A stretch of DNA of 64,000 bases from JAEUMD01 sp050250815. Lineage in GTDB: Bacteria > Pseudomonadota > Alphaproteobacteria > Rhizobiales > Hyphomicrobiaceae. The stretch lies in the NCBI GenBank assembly GCA_050250815.1, contig JBFWNY010000007.1, positions 62,001 through 126,000 on the forward strand. Reading direction: 5' to 3'. The notes under the pieces were generated by a model, which did no database searches, had not been told where the DNA came from, and worked only from the letters and a program-made list of their open reading frames with translations. How positions within the stretch are numbered: the stretch's first letter is position 1; every line of letters starts with the position of its first letter. This document shows positions 43,252 to 52,329 of this stretch, piece by piece. The position numbers were made by a program, and so were the translations under genes.

Positions 43252-44232
43252 ATGACGGACGAGTCTCAGCGCTCTCCAGCAGGCACGCGGCCCCGCATCG
43301 GAGCACTGGAAAGGCTCCTGGACGTGATGGACGCGCTGCGCACGCCGGTCACCGGCTGCCCGTGGGACCTGGAGCAGACTTTCCAGACCATTGCCCCCTA
43401 CACGATCGAGGAGGCCTACGAGGTGGCGGATGCCATCGAGCGCGGTGACATGGCCGATCTTGAGGAGGAGCTGGGGGACCTGCTGCTGCAGGTGGTCTAC
43501 CACGCGCGCATGGCCCAGGAGGCGGGCTCCTTCGCCTTTGCCGACGTGGCGGATGCGGTCACGGCCAAGATGATCCGTCGGCACCCGCACGTGTTTGGAT
43601 CCGAAGAAGAACGCGCGGCCGGCGCAGCGCCCGGGTTCTGGCAGCGCCTGAAGGCCGAGGAAAAGCGTGAGAAGGCAGCGTTGCGGGCACGGCTGGCGGC
43701 CAAGACGCAGGAGGCCGGCGCTCCGGGACGTGCGGTGCAGTCCGATGATTCCGCGGATGTACCATCCCTGCTCGCTGACGTACCCATGCCCCTGCCCGCG
43801 CTCTCCCGGGCCGTCAAGTTGCAGGACAAAGCTGCCGCCGTCGGCTTCGACTGGCCCTCGATCCGGCCGGTCTTCGACAAGATGCGTGAGGAACTCATCG
43901 AACTGGAGGAAGTGGCTGTCGCCGCCGACCCGCGTGGCGCCGCCGAGGCTCGGTCGCCCTCGCCCGCCGAAATGCGGCGCATCGAGGAGGAACTGGGCGA
44001 TCTGCTGTTCGTGATGGCCAACGTCGCCCGCCATCTGAAGCTCGACCCGGAGAAGGCCTTGCGCGGCGCAAATGCCAAGTTCACCCGCCGTTTCAGGCAC
44101 ATCGAGCGACGGCTCTCCGGCATGGGCAAGACTCCGGCCGACAGCGATCTCGCCGAGATGGACGGCCTGTGGGACGAAGCACGCGCCGCCGACAAGGTCA
44201 CGGGCGAACCCATCAAGAAAAGCGAGCGATGA
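43252..44232 (+). CDS. mazG: Nucleoside triphosphate pyrophosphohydrolase MazG
   Basis: MazG hydrolyses NTPs to NMP and pyrophosphate, lowering (p)ppGpp-linked stress or cleaning aberrant nucleotides. The 326-residue chain contains both MazG domains. The first has GCPWDLEQTFQTIAPYTIEEAYEV and EEELGDLLLQVVYHA (about 38-90); the second has VFDKMREELIELEEV and EEELGDLLFVMANVARHL (about 205-265), with FTRRFRHIERRL closing. The EExxE/ExxD metal motifs are intact in both. A linker of about 60 residues rich in charged and Ala residues separates them, longer than usual. It is a housekeeping enzyme here, not part of a toxin-antitoxin pair. Confidence 0.95.
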   Translation: MTDESQRSPAGTRPRIGALERLLDVMDALRTPVTGCPWDLEQTFQTIAPYTIEEAYEVADAIERGDMADLEEELGDLLLQVVYHARMAQEAGSFAFADVADAVTAKMIRRHPHVFGSEEERAAGAAPGFWQRLKAEEKREKAALRARLAAKTQEAGAPGRAVQSDDSADVPSLLADVPMPLPALSRAVKLQDKAAAVGFDWPSIRPVFDKMREELIELEEVAVAADPRGAAEARSPSPAEMRRIEEELGDLLFVMANVARHLKLDPEKALRGANAKFTRRFRHIERRLSGMGKTPADSDLAEMDGLWDEARAADKVTGEPIKKSER

Positions 44233-44280
44233 GTTGCGGATCCCGACGCGGGCCTTGACATGCGATCGCGGCAAACGCCC

Positions 44281-44309
44281 TTGCCACGCCGGACCACTCA
44301 CCCTATAAC
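44281..44309 (+). promoter_or_regulatory. Sigma-70-type promoter of the rpsF operon
   Basis: TTGCCA (44281-44286) and TATAAC (44304-44309) each match five of six consensus positions and are separated by exactly 17 bases. This is the best-formed promoter I found in the window. It leaves a leader of about 220 bases before rpsF, long enough for an autoregulatory structure. Confidence 0.7.
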
Positions 44310-44315
44310 CCGCAC

Positions 44316-44538
44316 CGCAACCGTTTCGGCTGGAGGCTGAACGGGAGGGTGCGGCTGCGCACCCAGCCAAAGCTGCTGATGCCTTCTGGGTACGGCGGCG
44401 GACGGCAGGGCAGCAGGCGCTTCCAGGGGCTCGCTCCGTCTCCCCGTGTCTCCACTCTGACCAGATCTCGAAGGCCTTTCCGAGGCTTGTCGAGAGGCTT
44501 CGCGCCGGGGCGGACAACACGAACAGAAGGGCCTAAGC
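44316..44538 (+). promoter_or_regulatory. Long rpsF leader, candidate S6:S18 control element
   Basis: About 220 bases of untranslated leader precede rpsF. A stem CGAAGGCCT / AGGCTTCG with a bulged G lies near 44470-44504, with a CCGAGG segment inside its apical part. In many bacteria an RNA motif bound by the S6:S18 complex sits at this place and contains a CCG element. I cannot confirm the motif by eye. Confidence 0.35.
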
Positions 44539-45078
44539 ATGCCGCTCTACGAGCATGTCTTCCTGGCGCGCCAGGACATTTCCAATCAACAGGTCGAAGC
44601 ACTGACCAAAGAGTTCTCGGACATCGTGACCGAGAACGGCGGCAAGATTGCCCGGTCGGAGTACTGGGGTCTCAAGTCGCTCACCTACAAGATCAAGAAG
44701 AACCGCAAGGCCCACTTCACGATGCTCAACATCGATGCGCCGCCGGCCGCCGTGGCCGAGATGGAGCGCCGCATGGGCATCTCGCCCGACGTCATGCGCT
44801 TCCTGACCGTGCGCGTCGAGGCACACGAGACCGAACCTTCGGCGATGATGCGCAAGTCCGACCGCGACGAGCGCGGCGATCGCGGTCCGCGTGGCGACCG
44901 TGGTCCGCGTGGCGATCGCGGCCCACGTGGTGACCGCGGCGACCGCGGGCCGCGCGGTGATCGTGGCGACCGCCCCGACCGCGGGGATCGCGGTGACCGC
45001 CCACCGCGCGGAGATCGCGAAGGCTCCACCTTCCGTGCGCGTCCGCCGCGCGACTCCAACCCCGGCTCGCAGGAGTAA
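44539..45078 (+). CDS. rpsF: 30S ribosomal protein S6 with an Arg-Gly-Asp-rich tail
   Basis: The first 100 residues are a normal S6 ([62 protein letters not shown]). S6 binds S18 and 16S rRNA in the platform. The chain then continues for about 75 residues as near-perfect [13 protein letters not shown] repeats, giving 179 residues against about 100 to 135 in most bacteria. Charged C-terminal tails on S6 are common in alphaproteobacteria, but this one is collagen-like and long; it is probably disordered. Three bases separate it from rpsR. The DNA repeats (CGTGGCGACCGTGGTCCG-like) could slip during replication. Confidence 0.96.
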   Translation: MPLYEHVFLARQDISNQQVEALTKEFSDIVTENGGKIARSEYWGLKSLTYKIKKNRKAHFTMLNIDAPPAAVAEMERRMGISPDVMRFLTVRVEAHETEPSAMMRKSDRDERGDRGPRGDRGPRGDRGPRGDRGDRGPRGDRGDRPDRGDRGDRPPRGDREGSTFRARPPRDSNPGSQE

Positions 45079-45081
45079 GCC

Positions 45082-45330
45082 ATGGCCGATATCGCTCAGC
45101 TTCCTGCCCGCAGGCCGTTCCATCGCCGCCGCAAGACCTGCCCGTTCTCCGGCGCCAATGCGCCCAAGATCGACTACAAGGACGTGCGGCTGCTCGGACG
45201 CTATATCTCCGAGCGCGGCAAGATCGTACCGAGCCGCATCACGGCGGTGTCGGCGAAGAAGCAGCGGGAACTTGCACGCGCCATCAAGCGCGCCCGGTTC
45301 CTCGGTCTGCTGCCGTTCGTGGTGAAGTAA
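45082..45330 (+). CDS. rpsR: 30S ribosomal protein S18
   Basis: The 82-residue basic protein has the S18 core: [38 protein letters not shown] and [24 protein letters not shown]. It binds next to S6 in the 30S platform. It lies three bases after rpsF, so coordinated synthesis with S6 is expected. The single Cys (KTCPF) does not form a full zinc site, as usual in this lineage. Confidence 0.98.
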   Translation: MADIAQLPARRPFHRRRKTCPFSGANAPKIDYKDVRLLGRYISERGKIVPSRITAVSAKKQRELARAIKRARFLGLLPFVVK

Positions 45331-45453
45331 GGAAGATCGACCAGAGCTGTGCCGCGCGAGCGCCGCAGCCCCGGTTCAGATCGAGCATGGTTGGGACGGC
45401 GCTCCTGGACGGGCACCGTCTCTAACCGCGGCAACGCGGGACAGCGAAACAGC

Positions 45454-46458
45454 ATGCGTACCAATCTTCTTATCGGCATCGCCGCCGGGTTAGTCGCGGC
45501 CGTGGTCTTCCTGTCCGCGACCACGGGACCTCTGCCCGTGCGCGTCATCCTGTTCTTGCTGACGCCGCTGTCGCTGTTCCTGGCCGGACTGGGTTGGGGT
45601 TGGCTGACGTCCATAGCAGGCGGACTGGCCGGCACCCTCGCCGTCGCGCTGACGACGGCGCCTGCCATCGGCCTCGTGTTCGCCGTCTCCAACGCGCTCC
45701 CCGTCGCGGTACTGACCTACCTCGCTGGTCTTGGGCGTCCGGCGTCTGCGCCCGGCCCCGATGTCGATCCTGCAACCGGCACCGAGTGGTATCCGGTCGG
45801 CAGGCTGGTGATCTGGGCGGCTGCCATATCGGGCGCGATGTCCCTCATTGTGATGCTGATGATCGGGGCCGACCTCGACACCCTGCGGGACGCGGTACGA
45901 AAGCTCATCGACGAGGTCCTGAAGGCGCAGATCGAGGCAATGGCGCAGGGCAAGCCTCTCGATGAGGCGGATCTGGCGCGCCTGACCGACGTCGGCGTCT
46001 ACCTGCTGCCGGCGCTGACGGCGCTGTCGTGGATGATGACCATGCTGTTCAACCTCTGGCTCGCGGGGCGCATCACCGCGACATCGGGTCGTTTGCCGAG
46101 GCCTTGGCCGGACATTCCCGCCATGCGATTTCCCCGCGGCACGCCGCTGGCTCTGGCGGCGGCATCCGCCGGCACGTTCCTGCCGGGCTATGCGGCGCTC
46201 GGCGCCTCGGCGCTCTCAGGAGCGCTCTACTTCGCCTACGTGCTCATGGGTCTCGCGGTCATCCACTACGTGACGCGCACCCAGCCGTGGCGGCCCATCG
46301 CGCTTTGGTCCCTCTATGGCGCGCTGCTCATCCTCAACACCGGCATCTCGATCTTTATCGCCCTGCTGGGGCTTGCCGACAGCTTCATGCCGCTGCGGCG
46401 CAGCCCGCCGCCGGGAACGAACCCGCCTCCGGCGCGTCCCCCTGGCCCGATGGGCTGA
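45454..46458 (+). CDS. DUF2232 / YybS-like multi-pass membrane protein
   Basis: The 334-residue protein from ATG 45454 has eight or so hydrophobic segments (LLIGIAAGLVAAVVFLSA; VILFLLTPLSLFLAGLGWG; LAGTLAVALTTAPAIGLVFAV; LVIWAAAISGAMSLIVMLM; FAYVLMGLAVIHYV; ALLILNTGISIFIALLGLA) and a cytosolic or periplasmic helix between the fourth and fifth (LRDAVRKLIDEVLKAQIEA). Members of DUF2232 sit between rpsR and rplI in Hyphomicrobiales and near rplI in Firmicutes (YybS); their function is unknown. The C-terminus is Pro-rich. It is 123 bases downstream of rpsR and followed by rplI, so it is probably in the ribosomal operon. Confidence 0.85.
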   Translation: MRTNLLIGIAAGLVAAVVFLSATTGPLPVRVILFLLTPLSLFLAGLGWGWLTSIAGGLAGTLAVALTTAPAIGLVFAVSNALPVAVLTYLAGLGRPASAPGPDVDPATGTEWYPVGRLVIWAAAISGAMSLIVMLMIGADLDTLRDAVRKLIDEVLKAQIEAMAQGKPLDEADLARLTDVGVYLLPALTALSWMMTMLFNLWLAGRITATSGRLPRPWPDIPAMRFPRGTPLALAAASAGTFLPGYAALGASALSGALYFAYVLMGLAVIHYVTRTQPWRPIALWSLYGALLILNTGISIFIALLGLADSFMPLRRSPPPGTNPPPARPPGPMG

Positions 46459-46521
46459 GGCGCGCGCCTCCACCAATCAACGAACACAACGATCCTAAAG
46501 AGCCAAGAAGGAGTGAACCTC

Positions 46522-47097
46522 ATGCAAGTCATTCTACTTCAGCGCATCGCCAAGCTCGGCCAGATGGGCGATGTCGTGAAGGTGAAGGACGGCTTCGCCC
46601 GCAACTATCTGCTGCCGCAGAAGAAGGCGCTGCGCGCGACCGACGAGAACCGCAAGCTGTTCGAGTCCCGCCGATCGCAGCTGGAAGCCGACAACCTCGC
46701 CCACCGTCAGGAGGCACAGCAGGTCGCCGAGAAACTCGACGGCCATAGCTTCATCGCCATCCGTCAGGCGGGCGACACCGGCCAGCTCTACGGCTCTGTC
46801 TCGACCCGTGACATCGCCGAGGTGGTCACTGCCGGAGGCTTCACCATCGATCGCAATCAGGTGGTGCTCGAGAAGCCGATCAAGGCGCTGGGCGTGCACG
46901 AGGTCGAGGTCGCGCTGCACCCGGAAGTTTCCGTCAAGGTAAAGCTCAATGTCGCCCGCTCCGAGGACGAGGCCGAACGTCAGGCCCGCGGTGAGGACGT
47001 CACAGTCATCAAGGACGAAGCGCTCGACATCGAGACGTTCAACCCCGACGAGATGTTCGAGGGCGACGCCCAGGCACGCGAGGCCGACGAGGCCTGA
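46522..47097 (+). CDS. rplI: 50S ribosomal protein L9
   Basis: L9 stabilises the L1 stalk region and limits frameshifting. The start is ATG 46522 with AAGGAG eight bases before. The N-domain [32 protein letters not shown] is canonical, followed by the long helix and the C-domain ([41 protein letters not shown]). At 191 residues it exceeds the usual 150 by an acidic tail ([37 protein letters not shown]), a feature often seen in alphaproteobacterial L9. Confidence 0.97.
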   Translation: MQVILLQRIAKLGQMGDVVKVKDGFARNYLLPQKKALRATDENRKLFESRRSQLEADNLAHRQEAQQVAEKLDGHSFIAIRQAGDTGQLYGSVSTRDIAEVVTAGGFTIDRNQVVLEKPIKALGVHEVEVALHPEVSVKVKLNVARSEDEAERQARGEDVTVIKDEALDIETFNPDEMFEGDAQAREADEA

Positions 47098-47128
47098 GGG
47101 CTCGTGCAAGCGCATCGTCGACACGGCC

Positions 47129-47161
47129 GCGCGCCGCCTCCCCTTCGGGAGCGCGGCGCGC
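47129..47161 (+). terminator. GC-rich stem-loop after rplI
   Basis: A 14-bp stem with one bulged C (GCGCGCCGCCTCCC pairs with GGGAG-C-GCGGCGCGC) and a CTTC loop lies 31 bases after the rplI stop. The stem is very stable but there is no T-run. It probably separates the ribosomal operon from dnaB. Confidence 0.5.
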
Positions 47162-47377
47162 GAACTTGTCTGGGGTTTCTCCGCTTTGCGCCCCAAAAGG
47201 TTGCACATGCGGCAAGCATGGTGCCGATTCCCGCTCAGGCAAGCGCCTTCTTGCCGGCTTGTTGATAGCGTGGACACCGCCCGCTGAAGGCCCCGACCCG
47301 GCGACTGGGAGGTTCCGGCGACTCACGCAAAGGGGGTAGCCTGCCCGGCAACAAGAGAGATCGAGCCGGGAACCCAG

Positions 47378-48904
47378 ATGAGCGTCACCAACCCCAAGCA
47401 GCAAGATGCCCTCCTGCCCGTCGAGAAGCTGCGGGCGGCTGCCCAGGCCGAGGCACCGCTGACCTTCCGTCAGCCGCCGCACAACATCGAGGCGGAGCAG
47501 GCGCTGCTTGGCGCCATCCTCGTCAATAACGATGCACTCGACCGGGTGGCCGACTTTCTGCGGCCCGAGCACTTCTACGATCCGCTGCACGCCGAGATAC
47601 TGGACGTTGCCGCCCAGCTCATCCAAGTCAACAAGCAGGCCAACCCGATCACGCTCAAAACGTTCTTCGAGAACGCCGAGCCGATCGATCAGCATCTCAC
47701 CGTGCCGCAATACCTCGGCCGCCTCGCTGCGGCCGCCACCTCGATCATCAACGCCCACGACTACGGCCGCACGATCTATGATCTGGCCATACGGCGCCGC
47801 CTGATCGACATCGGCACCGACCTCGTCAATACCGCCTACGACAGCCCCGTCGACCAACCGCCGGAAACGCAGATCGGAGACGCTGAATCGCGCCTCTACG
47901 AGTTGGCCGAGTCGGGCAAGTACGGTCAAGGCTTCCAGAACTTCGGCACGGCGCTGACGACGGCGATCAACATGGCCGACAGCGCCTTCAAGCGCGCCGG
48001 GCATCTGTCGGGTCTCGCCACCGGCCTCACCGATCTCGACCGCAAGATGGGCGGCCTGCAGAACTCCGACCTCATCATCCTTGCCGGGCGTCCGTCGATG
48101 GGCAAGACGGCTCTCGTCACCAACATCGCCTACAACGTCGCCCGGCACTTCCGGCCCGCGGGAGCCAACGGCGCGGACGATCCCGGCGACGGCGCCATCG
48201 TCGGCTTCTTCTCACTGGAAATGTCGGCCGAACAGCTCGCCACGCGTATCCTCTCCGAACAGTCCGAGATCGCGTCCGAGAAGATCCGGCGCGGCATGAT
48301 CGAGCAGCCCGAGTTCGACCGTCTGGTCAAGGTCAGCCAGGAAATGGGCAAGATCCCCCTCTACATCGACCAGACGGGCGGCATCACCATCGCCCAGCTC
48401 TCCGCCCGGGCTCGCAAGCTGAAACGTCAGAAGGGGCTCGGATTGCTAATCGTCGACTACCTCCAGCTGCTGGCGGGCTCGTCGAAATCGGCTTCGGCGG
48501 GTCGTGTGCAGGAGATTACGGAGATCACGACGGGCCTCAAGGCGCTGGCCAAGGAGCTCGAAGTGCCCATCATCGCGCTGTCGCAGCTTTCGCGTCAGGT
48601 CGAGCAGCGCGACGACAAGCGTCCACAGCTCTCCGACCTGCGCGAGTCGGGCTCGATCGAGCAGGACGCCGACGTCGTCATGTTCGTGTTTCGCGAGGAG
48701 TACTACGTGGAACGCAAGAAGCCGGCGGAGGGCACCGAGGAGTTCTTCAAGTGGCAGCAGGAGATGGACAGGGTGACCGGGCGCGCCGAGGTGATCATCG
48801 GCAAGCAGCGCCACGGTCCGGTCGGCACCGTCGGCTTGTCCTTCGAGTCGAAGTACACGCGCTTCGGCAACCTCGCGACGGAGTATCAGGTGCCCGACAG
48901 GTGA
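47378..48904 (+). CDS. dnaB: Replicative DNA helicase DnaB
   Basis: The hexameric helicase at the replication fork; 508 residues, slightly long because of an N-terminal extension of about 30 residues. The N-terminal domain (PPHNIEAEQALLGAILVNNDALDRV) contacts primase. The RecA-like motor has Walker A GRPSMGKTALV near residue 237, FFSLEMSAEQLATRIL, LLIVDYLQLLAG (Walker B) and ALSQLSRQVEQRDDKRPQLSDLRESGSIEQDADVV. No intein interrupts the P-loop. The end GPVGTVGLSFESKYTRFGN is typical. Confidence 0.98.
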   Translation: MSVTNPKQQDALLPVEKLRAAAQAEAPLTFRQPPHNIEAEQALLGAILVNNDALDRVADFLRPEHFYDPLHAEILDVAAQLIQVNKQANPITLKTFFENAEPIDQHLTVPQYLGRLAAAATSIINAHDYGRTIYDLAIRRRLIDIGTDLVNTAYDSPVDQPPETQIGDAESRLYELAESGKYGQGFQNFGTALTTAINMADSAFKRAGHLSGLATGLTDLDRKMGGLQNSDLIILAGRPSMGKTALVTNIAYNVARHFRPAGANGADDPGDGAIVGFFSLEMSAEQLATRILSEQSEIASEKIRRGMIEQPEFDRLVKVSQEMGKIPLYIDQTGGITIAQLSARARKLKRQKGLGLLIVDYLQLLAGSSKSASAGRVQEITEITTGLKALAKELEVPIIALSQLSRQVEQRDDKRPQLSDLRESGSIEQDADVVMFVFREEYYVERKKPAEGTEEFFKWQQEMDRVTGRAEVIIGKQRHGPVGTVGLSFESKYTRFGNLATEYQVPDR

Positions 48905-48908
48905 GCCC

Positions 48909-50072
48909 TTGAACGGCAGCGATACAGCGACATCCGCCGGTGCCGCCGACGTGGCCCTGCCCGCAGGGGCGACAGGCGTCGTGACCGTCGACCTGGACGC
49001 GATCGCGGGCAACTGGCGTGCGCTCGCCAGGCTGGTGCGCCCAGCCGAATGCGCCGCCGTCGTCAAGGCGGATGCCTATGGCCTGGGCGCGGCACGCGTC
49101 ATCCCGGCGCTCTGGGGCGCGGGCTGCCGGACGTTCTTCGTCGCAACGCTCGCGGAGGCGATTTCAGCACGCGGCTTGGCACCAAGCGCGACCATCTACA
49201 TGCTCGACGGGATCGTCGAGGGGGCGGCCGATGCAGTGCGCGAAGCGGGCGTGCTGCCTGTCCTGTCTTCGTTGCCTGAGATCAAAGCATGGGCCGGTCT
49301 CTCCCGCTCGCGGCAGGATCGGCTGGCTGCCGGGCTGCATGTCGACACCGGCCTCAACCGGCTCGGCCTGTCGGCGTCCGACGTACAGGCGCTGGTCCGT
49401 GACATGCACGCTCTCGATCGCCTCGACGTTACGCTCGTGATGAGCCATCTCGCCTGCGCCGACGATCCCGCTTCACCCAAGAACCACCAGCAGCGCGACG
49501 TCTTCCAGCGGCTGGTTCCCCTGCTGCCGTCCACTGCCCGGTCACTCGCCGCCTCCGACGGCCTGATGCTGGGCCGCGACTACCACTACGACCTCGTGCG
49601 GCCGGGCTACGCGTTGTATGGCGGCCAGGCGTTTCGTGGCGGTGCGACGCCGGTAAACCCCGTCGTACAGGTGCACGCCAAGGTCCTGCAGGTGCGCGAT
49701 GTGGCACCCGGGCAGAGCGTCGGCTATTCGGCAACGTGGTCTCCCGGCGTCGCAAGTCGCATCGCAGTGGTTGCTGCCGGCTATGCCGACGGACTGTTTC
49801 GACACCTGAGCCGGAGCACGTCAGGGCCAGGCGGACAGGTCGCGATCGGTGGACGGCTGGCACCGATCGTCGGGCGCGTCTCGATGGATCTCGTTACCGT
49901 CGACGTCAGCGGTCTCCAAGGCGATGAGGTCAAGCCCGGCGATCTTGTCGAACTTGTCGGACCCAACGTGCCTGTCGAGGCGGTCGGCGCGGCGGCTGGC
50001 ACCATCGGTTACGAGGTTCTGACGAGCCTCGGCCGGCGCTTTCATCGCGTCTACGTGGGCGGAGGCGCCTGA
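48909..50072 (+). CDS. alr: Alanine racemase
   Basis: The PLP enzyme makes D-alanine for peptidoglycan. The PLP-binding Lys53 is in AVVKADAYGLGA, the catalytic Tyr in SVGYSATW, and LHVDTGLNRLG, LVMSHLACADDP and GRVSMDLVTVDV are conserved. TTG at 48909 is four bases after dnaB; the first 20 residues (Ala/Gly-rich) are not conserved, so a GTG closer to VVTVDLDAI is a possible true start. It is a biosynthetic alr, as it has no signal peptide, and is followed by radA two bases later. Confidence 0.95.
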   Translation: MNGSDTATSAGAADVALPAGATGVVTVDLDAIAGNWRALARLVRPAECAAVVKADAYGLGAARVIPALWGAGCRTFFVATLAEAISARGLAPSATIYMLDGIVEGAADAVREAGVLPVLSSLPEIKAWAGLSRSRQDRLAAGLHVDTGLNRLGLSASDVQALVRDMHALDRLDVTLVMSHLACADDPASPKNHQQRDVFQRLVPLLPSTARSLAASDGLMLGRDYHYDLVRPGYALYGGQAFRGGATPVNPVVQVHAKVLQVRDVAPGQSVGYSATWSPGVASRIAVVAAGYADGLFRHLSRSTSGPGGQVAIGGRLAPIVGRVSMDLVTVDVSGLQGDEVKPGDLVELVGPNVPVEAVGAAAGTIGYEVLTSLGRRFHRVYVGGGA

Positions 50073-50074
50073 GC

Positions 50075-51445
50075 ATGGCCAAGGCCGCCAAAACGACCTA
50101 CGTCTGCCAGTCCTGCGGTGCGCTATCCGCGCGCTGGGCCGGCAAATGCCCCGGCTGCGGCGAATGGAACACGATGGCCGAGGAGGCGGTTGACGTGCCG
50201 CCACCCGGATCGGGTGCGGTCAAGGCCTCCGCCGGGCGCCGCGTCACGCTGGAAACGCTCGCCGGCGGCGCGGAGGAAGCACCCCGCTTCACGACCGGCA
50301 TAGCCGAACTCGACCGGGTCACCGGCGGCGGCATCGTTCCGGGCTCCGCCATGTTGATCGGCGGTGAGCCCGGCATCGGCAAATCGACCCTGCTGCTCCA
50401 GCTCGCGGCACGCATCGCGATCGCCGGCCGCCGCGCACTCTATTTCTCCGGCGAGGAAGCCGCCGCCCAGGTGCGCCTGCGCGCCGAGCGGCTTGGTTTG
50501 TCGTCGGCGCCGGTCGCGCTTGCCGCCGAGACCAACCTCGCCAACATCCTGGCGACGCTGGCCGCCGAGAGGGGGCGCGCCGACCTCATCGTCGTCGATT
50601 CCATCCAGACGCTGTGGACCGATGCACTGGAGGCGGCGCCCGGTACGGTGACGCAGGTCCGCGCGGCGACCCAATCGCTCATCCGGTACGCAAAGGCGCA
50701 TGGCGCAGCCCTCATGCTCGTCGGTCACGTGACGAAGGACGGGCAGATCGCGGGCCCGAAACTCATAGAGCACATGGTCGATACGGTGCTCTATTTCGAG
50801 GGCGATCGGGGGCATCCGTTCCGCATTCTGCGCGCCGTCAAGAACCGCTTCGGCGCCACCGACGAGATCGGCGTCTTCGAGATGGTGGGCGCCGGCCTCA
50901 AGGAGGTCGAGAACCCCTCCGCGCTGTTCCTGGGCGACCGCGATGCCGCAAGCCCCGGCGCGGCGGTTTTCGCCGGCATAGAGGGAACGCGCCCGATCCT
51001 GGTTGAGATTCAGGCCCTCGTCGCGCCCTCGCCGCTGGGCACGCCACGCCGCGCCGTGGTCGGCTGGGAAGCGAGCCGGCTCGCCATGCTGCTGGCCGTT
51101 CTGGAGGCCCGCTGCAACATCAGCTTCGCCCAATCGGACGTCTATCTCAACGTCGCGGGTGGTCTGAAGATCACCGAGCCCGCCGCGGACCTGGCTGCCG
51201 CCGCCGCCCTGCTCTCGTCATTTTCGGGTGTTGCGCTGGCACCCGATCACGTCTACTTCGGAGAAATCTCGCTGTCCGGGGCCGTGCGCGCGGCATCTCA
51301 CATGACGTCTCGCCTCAAAGAAGCTTATAAGCTCGGCTTCAAGAAGGCGGTGCTGCCGGCCGCTGGCGACGTCGATGCCGGCTCGGTCAGCCTGTCTCTG
51401 GAACGGATCGACCACCTGAAGTCTCTGGCAGAGGCGCTGACGTGA
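50075..51445 (+). CDS. radA: DNA repair protein RadA (Sms)
   Basis: RadA is a RecA-like branch-migration ATPase that extends D-loops in recombination. The 456-residue chain opens with a zinc finger (Cys11, 14, 25 and 28 in YVCQSCGALSARWAGKCPGCGEW). Walker A GEPGIGKSTLL is near residues 96-106, and KNRFGATDEIGVFEM, the RadA-specific motif, is near 255. The last 150 residues resemble the Lon protease domain without its catalytic pair (FAGIEGTRPILVEIQALVAPS). It is part of the dnaB-alr-radA-cvpA run. Confidence 0.97.
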   Translation: MAKAAKTTYVCQSCGALSARWAGKCPGCGEWNTMAEEAVDVPPPGSGAVKASAGRRVTLETLAGGAEEAPRFTTGIAELDRVTGGGIVPGSAMLIGGEPGIGKSTLLLQLAARIAIAGRRALYFSGEEAAAQVRLRAERLGLSSAPVALAAETNLANILATLAAERGRADLIVVDSIQTLWTDALEAAPGTVTQVRAATQSLIRYAKAHGAALMLVGHVTKDGQIAGPKLIEHMVDTVLYFEGDRGHPFRILRAVKNRFGATDEIGVFEMVGAGLKEVENPSALFLGDRDAASPGAAVFAGIEGTRPILVEIQALVAPSPLGTPRRAVVGWEASRLAMLLAVLEARCNISFAQSDVYLNVAGGLKITEPAADLAAAAALLSSFSGVALAPDHVYFGEISLSGAVRAASHMTSRLKEAYKLGFKKAVLPAAGDVDAGSVSLSLERIDHLKSLAEALT

Positions 51446-51536
51446 CGACGACCGCTGCTTTCCGCCGCCGGCCTGCCTGCTACAACGTGCCAGCGTGCAT
51501 GACACCCCAGCATCCACCGTTCCAGGAACCTCATCG

Positions 51537-52130
51537 ATGATCGGGCCGCTCAGCTATCTGGACGCCGCGCTACTGGCGATCTGCTTCATCTCCGGACTGC
51601 TCGCCATGTATCGCGGGCTGACGCGCGAGATGCTGTCCATTCTCTCGTGGGTGGTGGCCGCCGCCGCGACGCTCTACTTCGTGCTGAACTACAAGGCGTT
51701 TGCCGCCGAGATGGCGCAGCAGATGGGAACGCAGGTCGCCATCGCGCAGATCGCGGTGGGCGCGGTGATCTTCCTGATCGTGCTCATCGTCGTTCACCTC
51801 ATCACCGCCAGGATCTCCGACACGGTGCTCGACAGCCAGGTCGGCATGATCGACCGCATCCTGGGCTTTGGGTTCGGCGTTGCCCGCGGCTTCATCCTGA
51901 TCGTCATCCCCTACATGCTTTACGAGGCATTCGTGGTCGATCCCAAGAAGCCGGAGAGCGAGTGGGCATGGGTGCGTCACTCGCAGTCGTTGCCCTACAT
52001 CCAGTCCGCCGGCAACTCGATCAGGTCGGTACTGATAAAGTACATTCCCTCTTCGCTGACCGCTCCGCCAGCTGGCGACCAGCAACAGGGCGGCCTTGAG
52101 CCTCCCGACAGCGGCTCCAGTCCGGCGTGA
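51537..52130 (+). CDS. cvpA: CvpA family inner-membrane protein
   Basis: The 197-residue protein from ATG 51537 has four membrane segments (YLDAALLAICFISGLLAMYRG; LSILSWVVAAAATLYFVL; IAVGAVIFLIVLIVVHLI; GFGFGVARGFILIVIPYML). RGLTREMLSILSW and DRILGFGFGVARG are CvpA signatures. In E. coli cvpA lies upstream of purF and is needed for colicin V production and bile or envelope-stress resistance; the molecular function is unknown. Here also it precedes purF, separated by 200 bases. Confidence 0.92.
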   Translation: MIGPLSYLDAALLAICFISGLLAMYRGLTREMLSILSWVVAAAATLYFVLNYKAFAAEMAQQMGTQVAIAQIAVGAVIFLIVLIVVHLITARISDTVLDSQVGMIDRILGFGFGVARGFILIVIPYMLYEAFVVDPKKPESEWAWVRHSQSLPYIQSAGNSIRSVLIKYIPSSLTAPPAGDQQQGGLEPPDSGSSPA

Positions 52131-52329
52131 CCCAGACCGGCCTCTAGCGCTTCGCTTGGCGTGGAATGATTTTCTAACGCCGCAGGGTGCGACGCCCTCG
52201 TCACACTCCCTGTTCGTGTCTCTTTCACTCTAGCTTTCCGCCTGCACTTTCATATATGTGTCACGCGAACGGGCCAGCGGGACCGGCGCCGTTCGCAGGT
52301 GCGGACACGTTGAGGTGCGGGAGACGGCC

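Noticed and set aside
43252..44232. mazG as part of a MazEF toxin-antitoxin system
   Set aside because: No mazE or mazF is adjacent, and the protein has two complete pyrophosphohydrolase domains.
42400..44520. A minus-strand open frame of 706 codons spanning mazG and the membrane-protein gene
   Set aside because: It is antisense to mazG and out of frame with the membrane protein; both of these have better coding evidence.
44860..45030. Tandem DNA repeats in rpsF, and similar ones in the RTX gene, as a possible CRISPR array
   Set aside because: Repeats are in frame with protein repeats, there are no unique spacers of constant length, and no cas genes are present.
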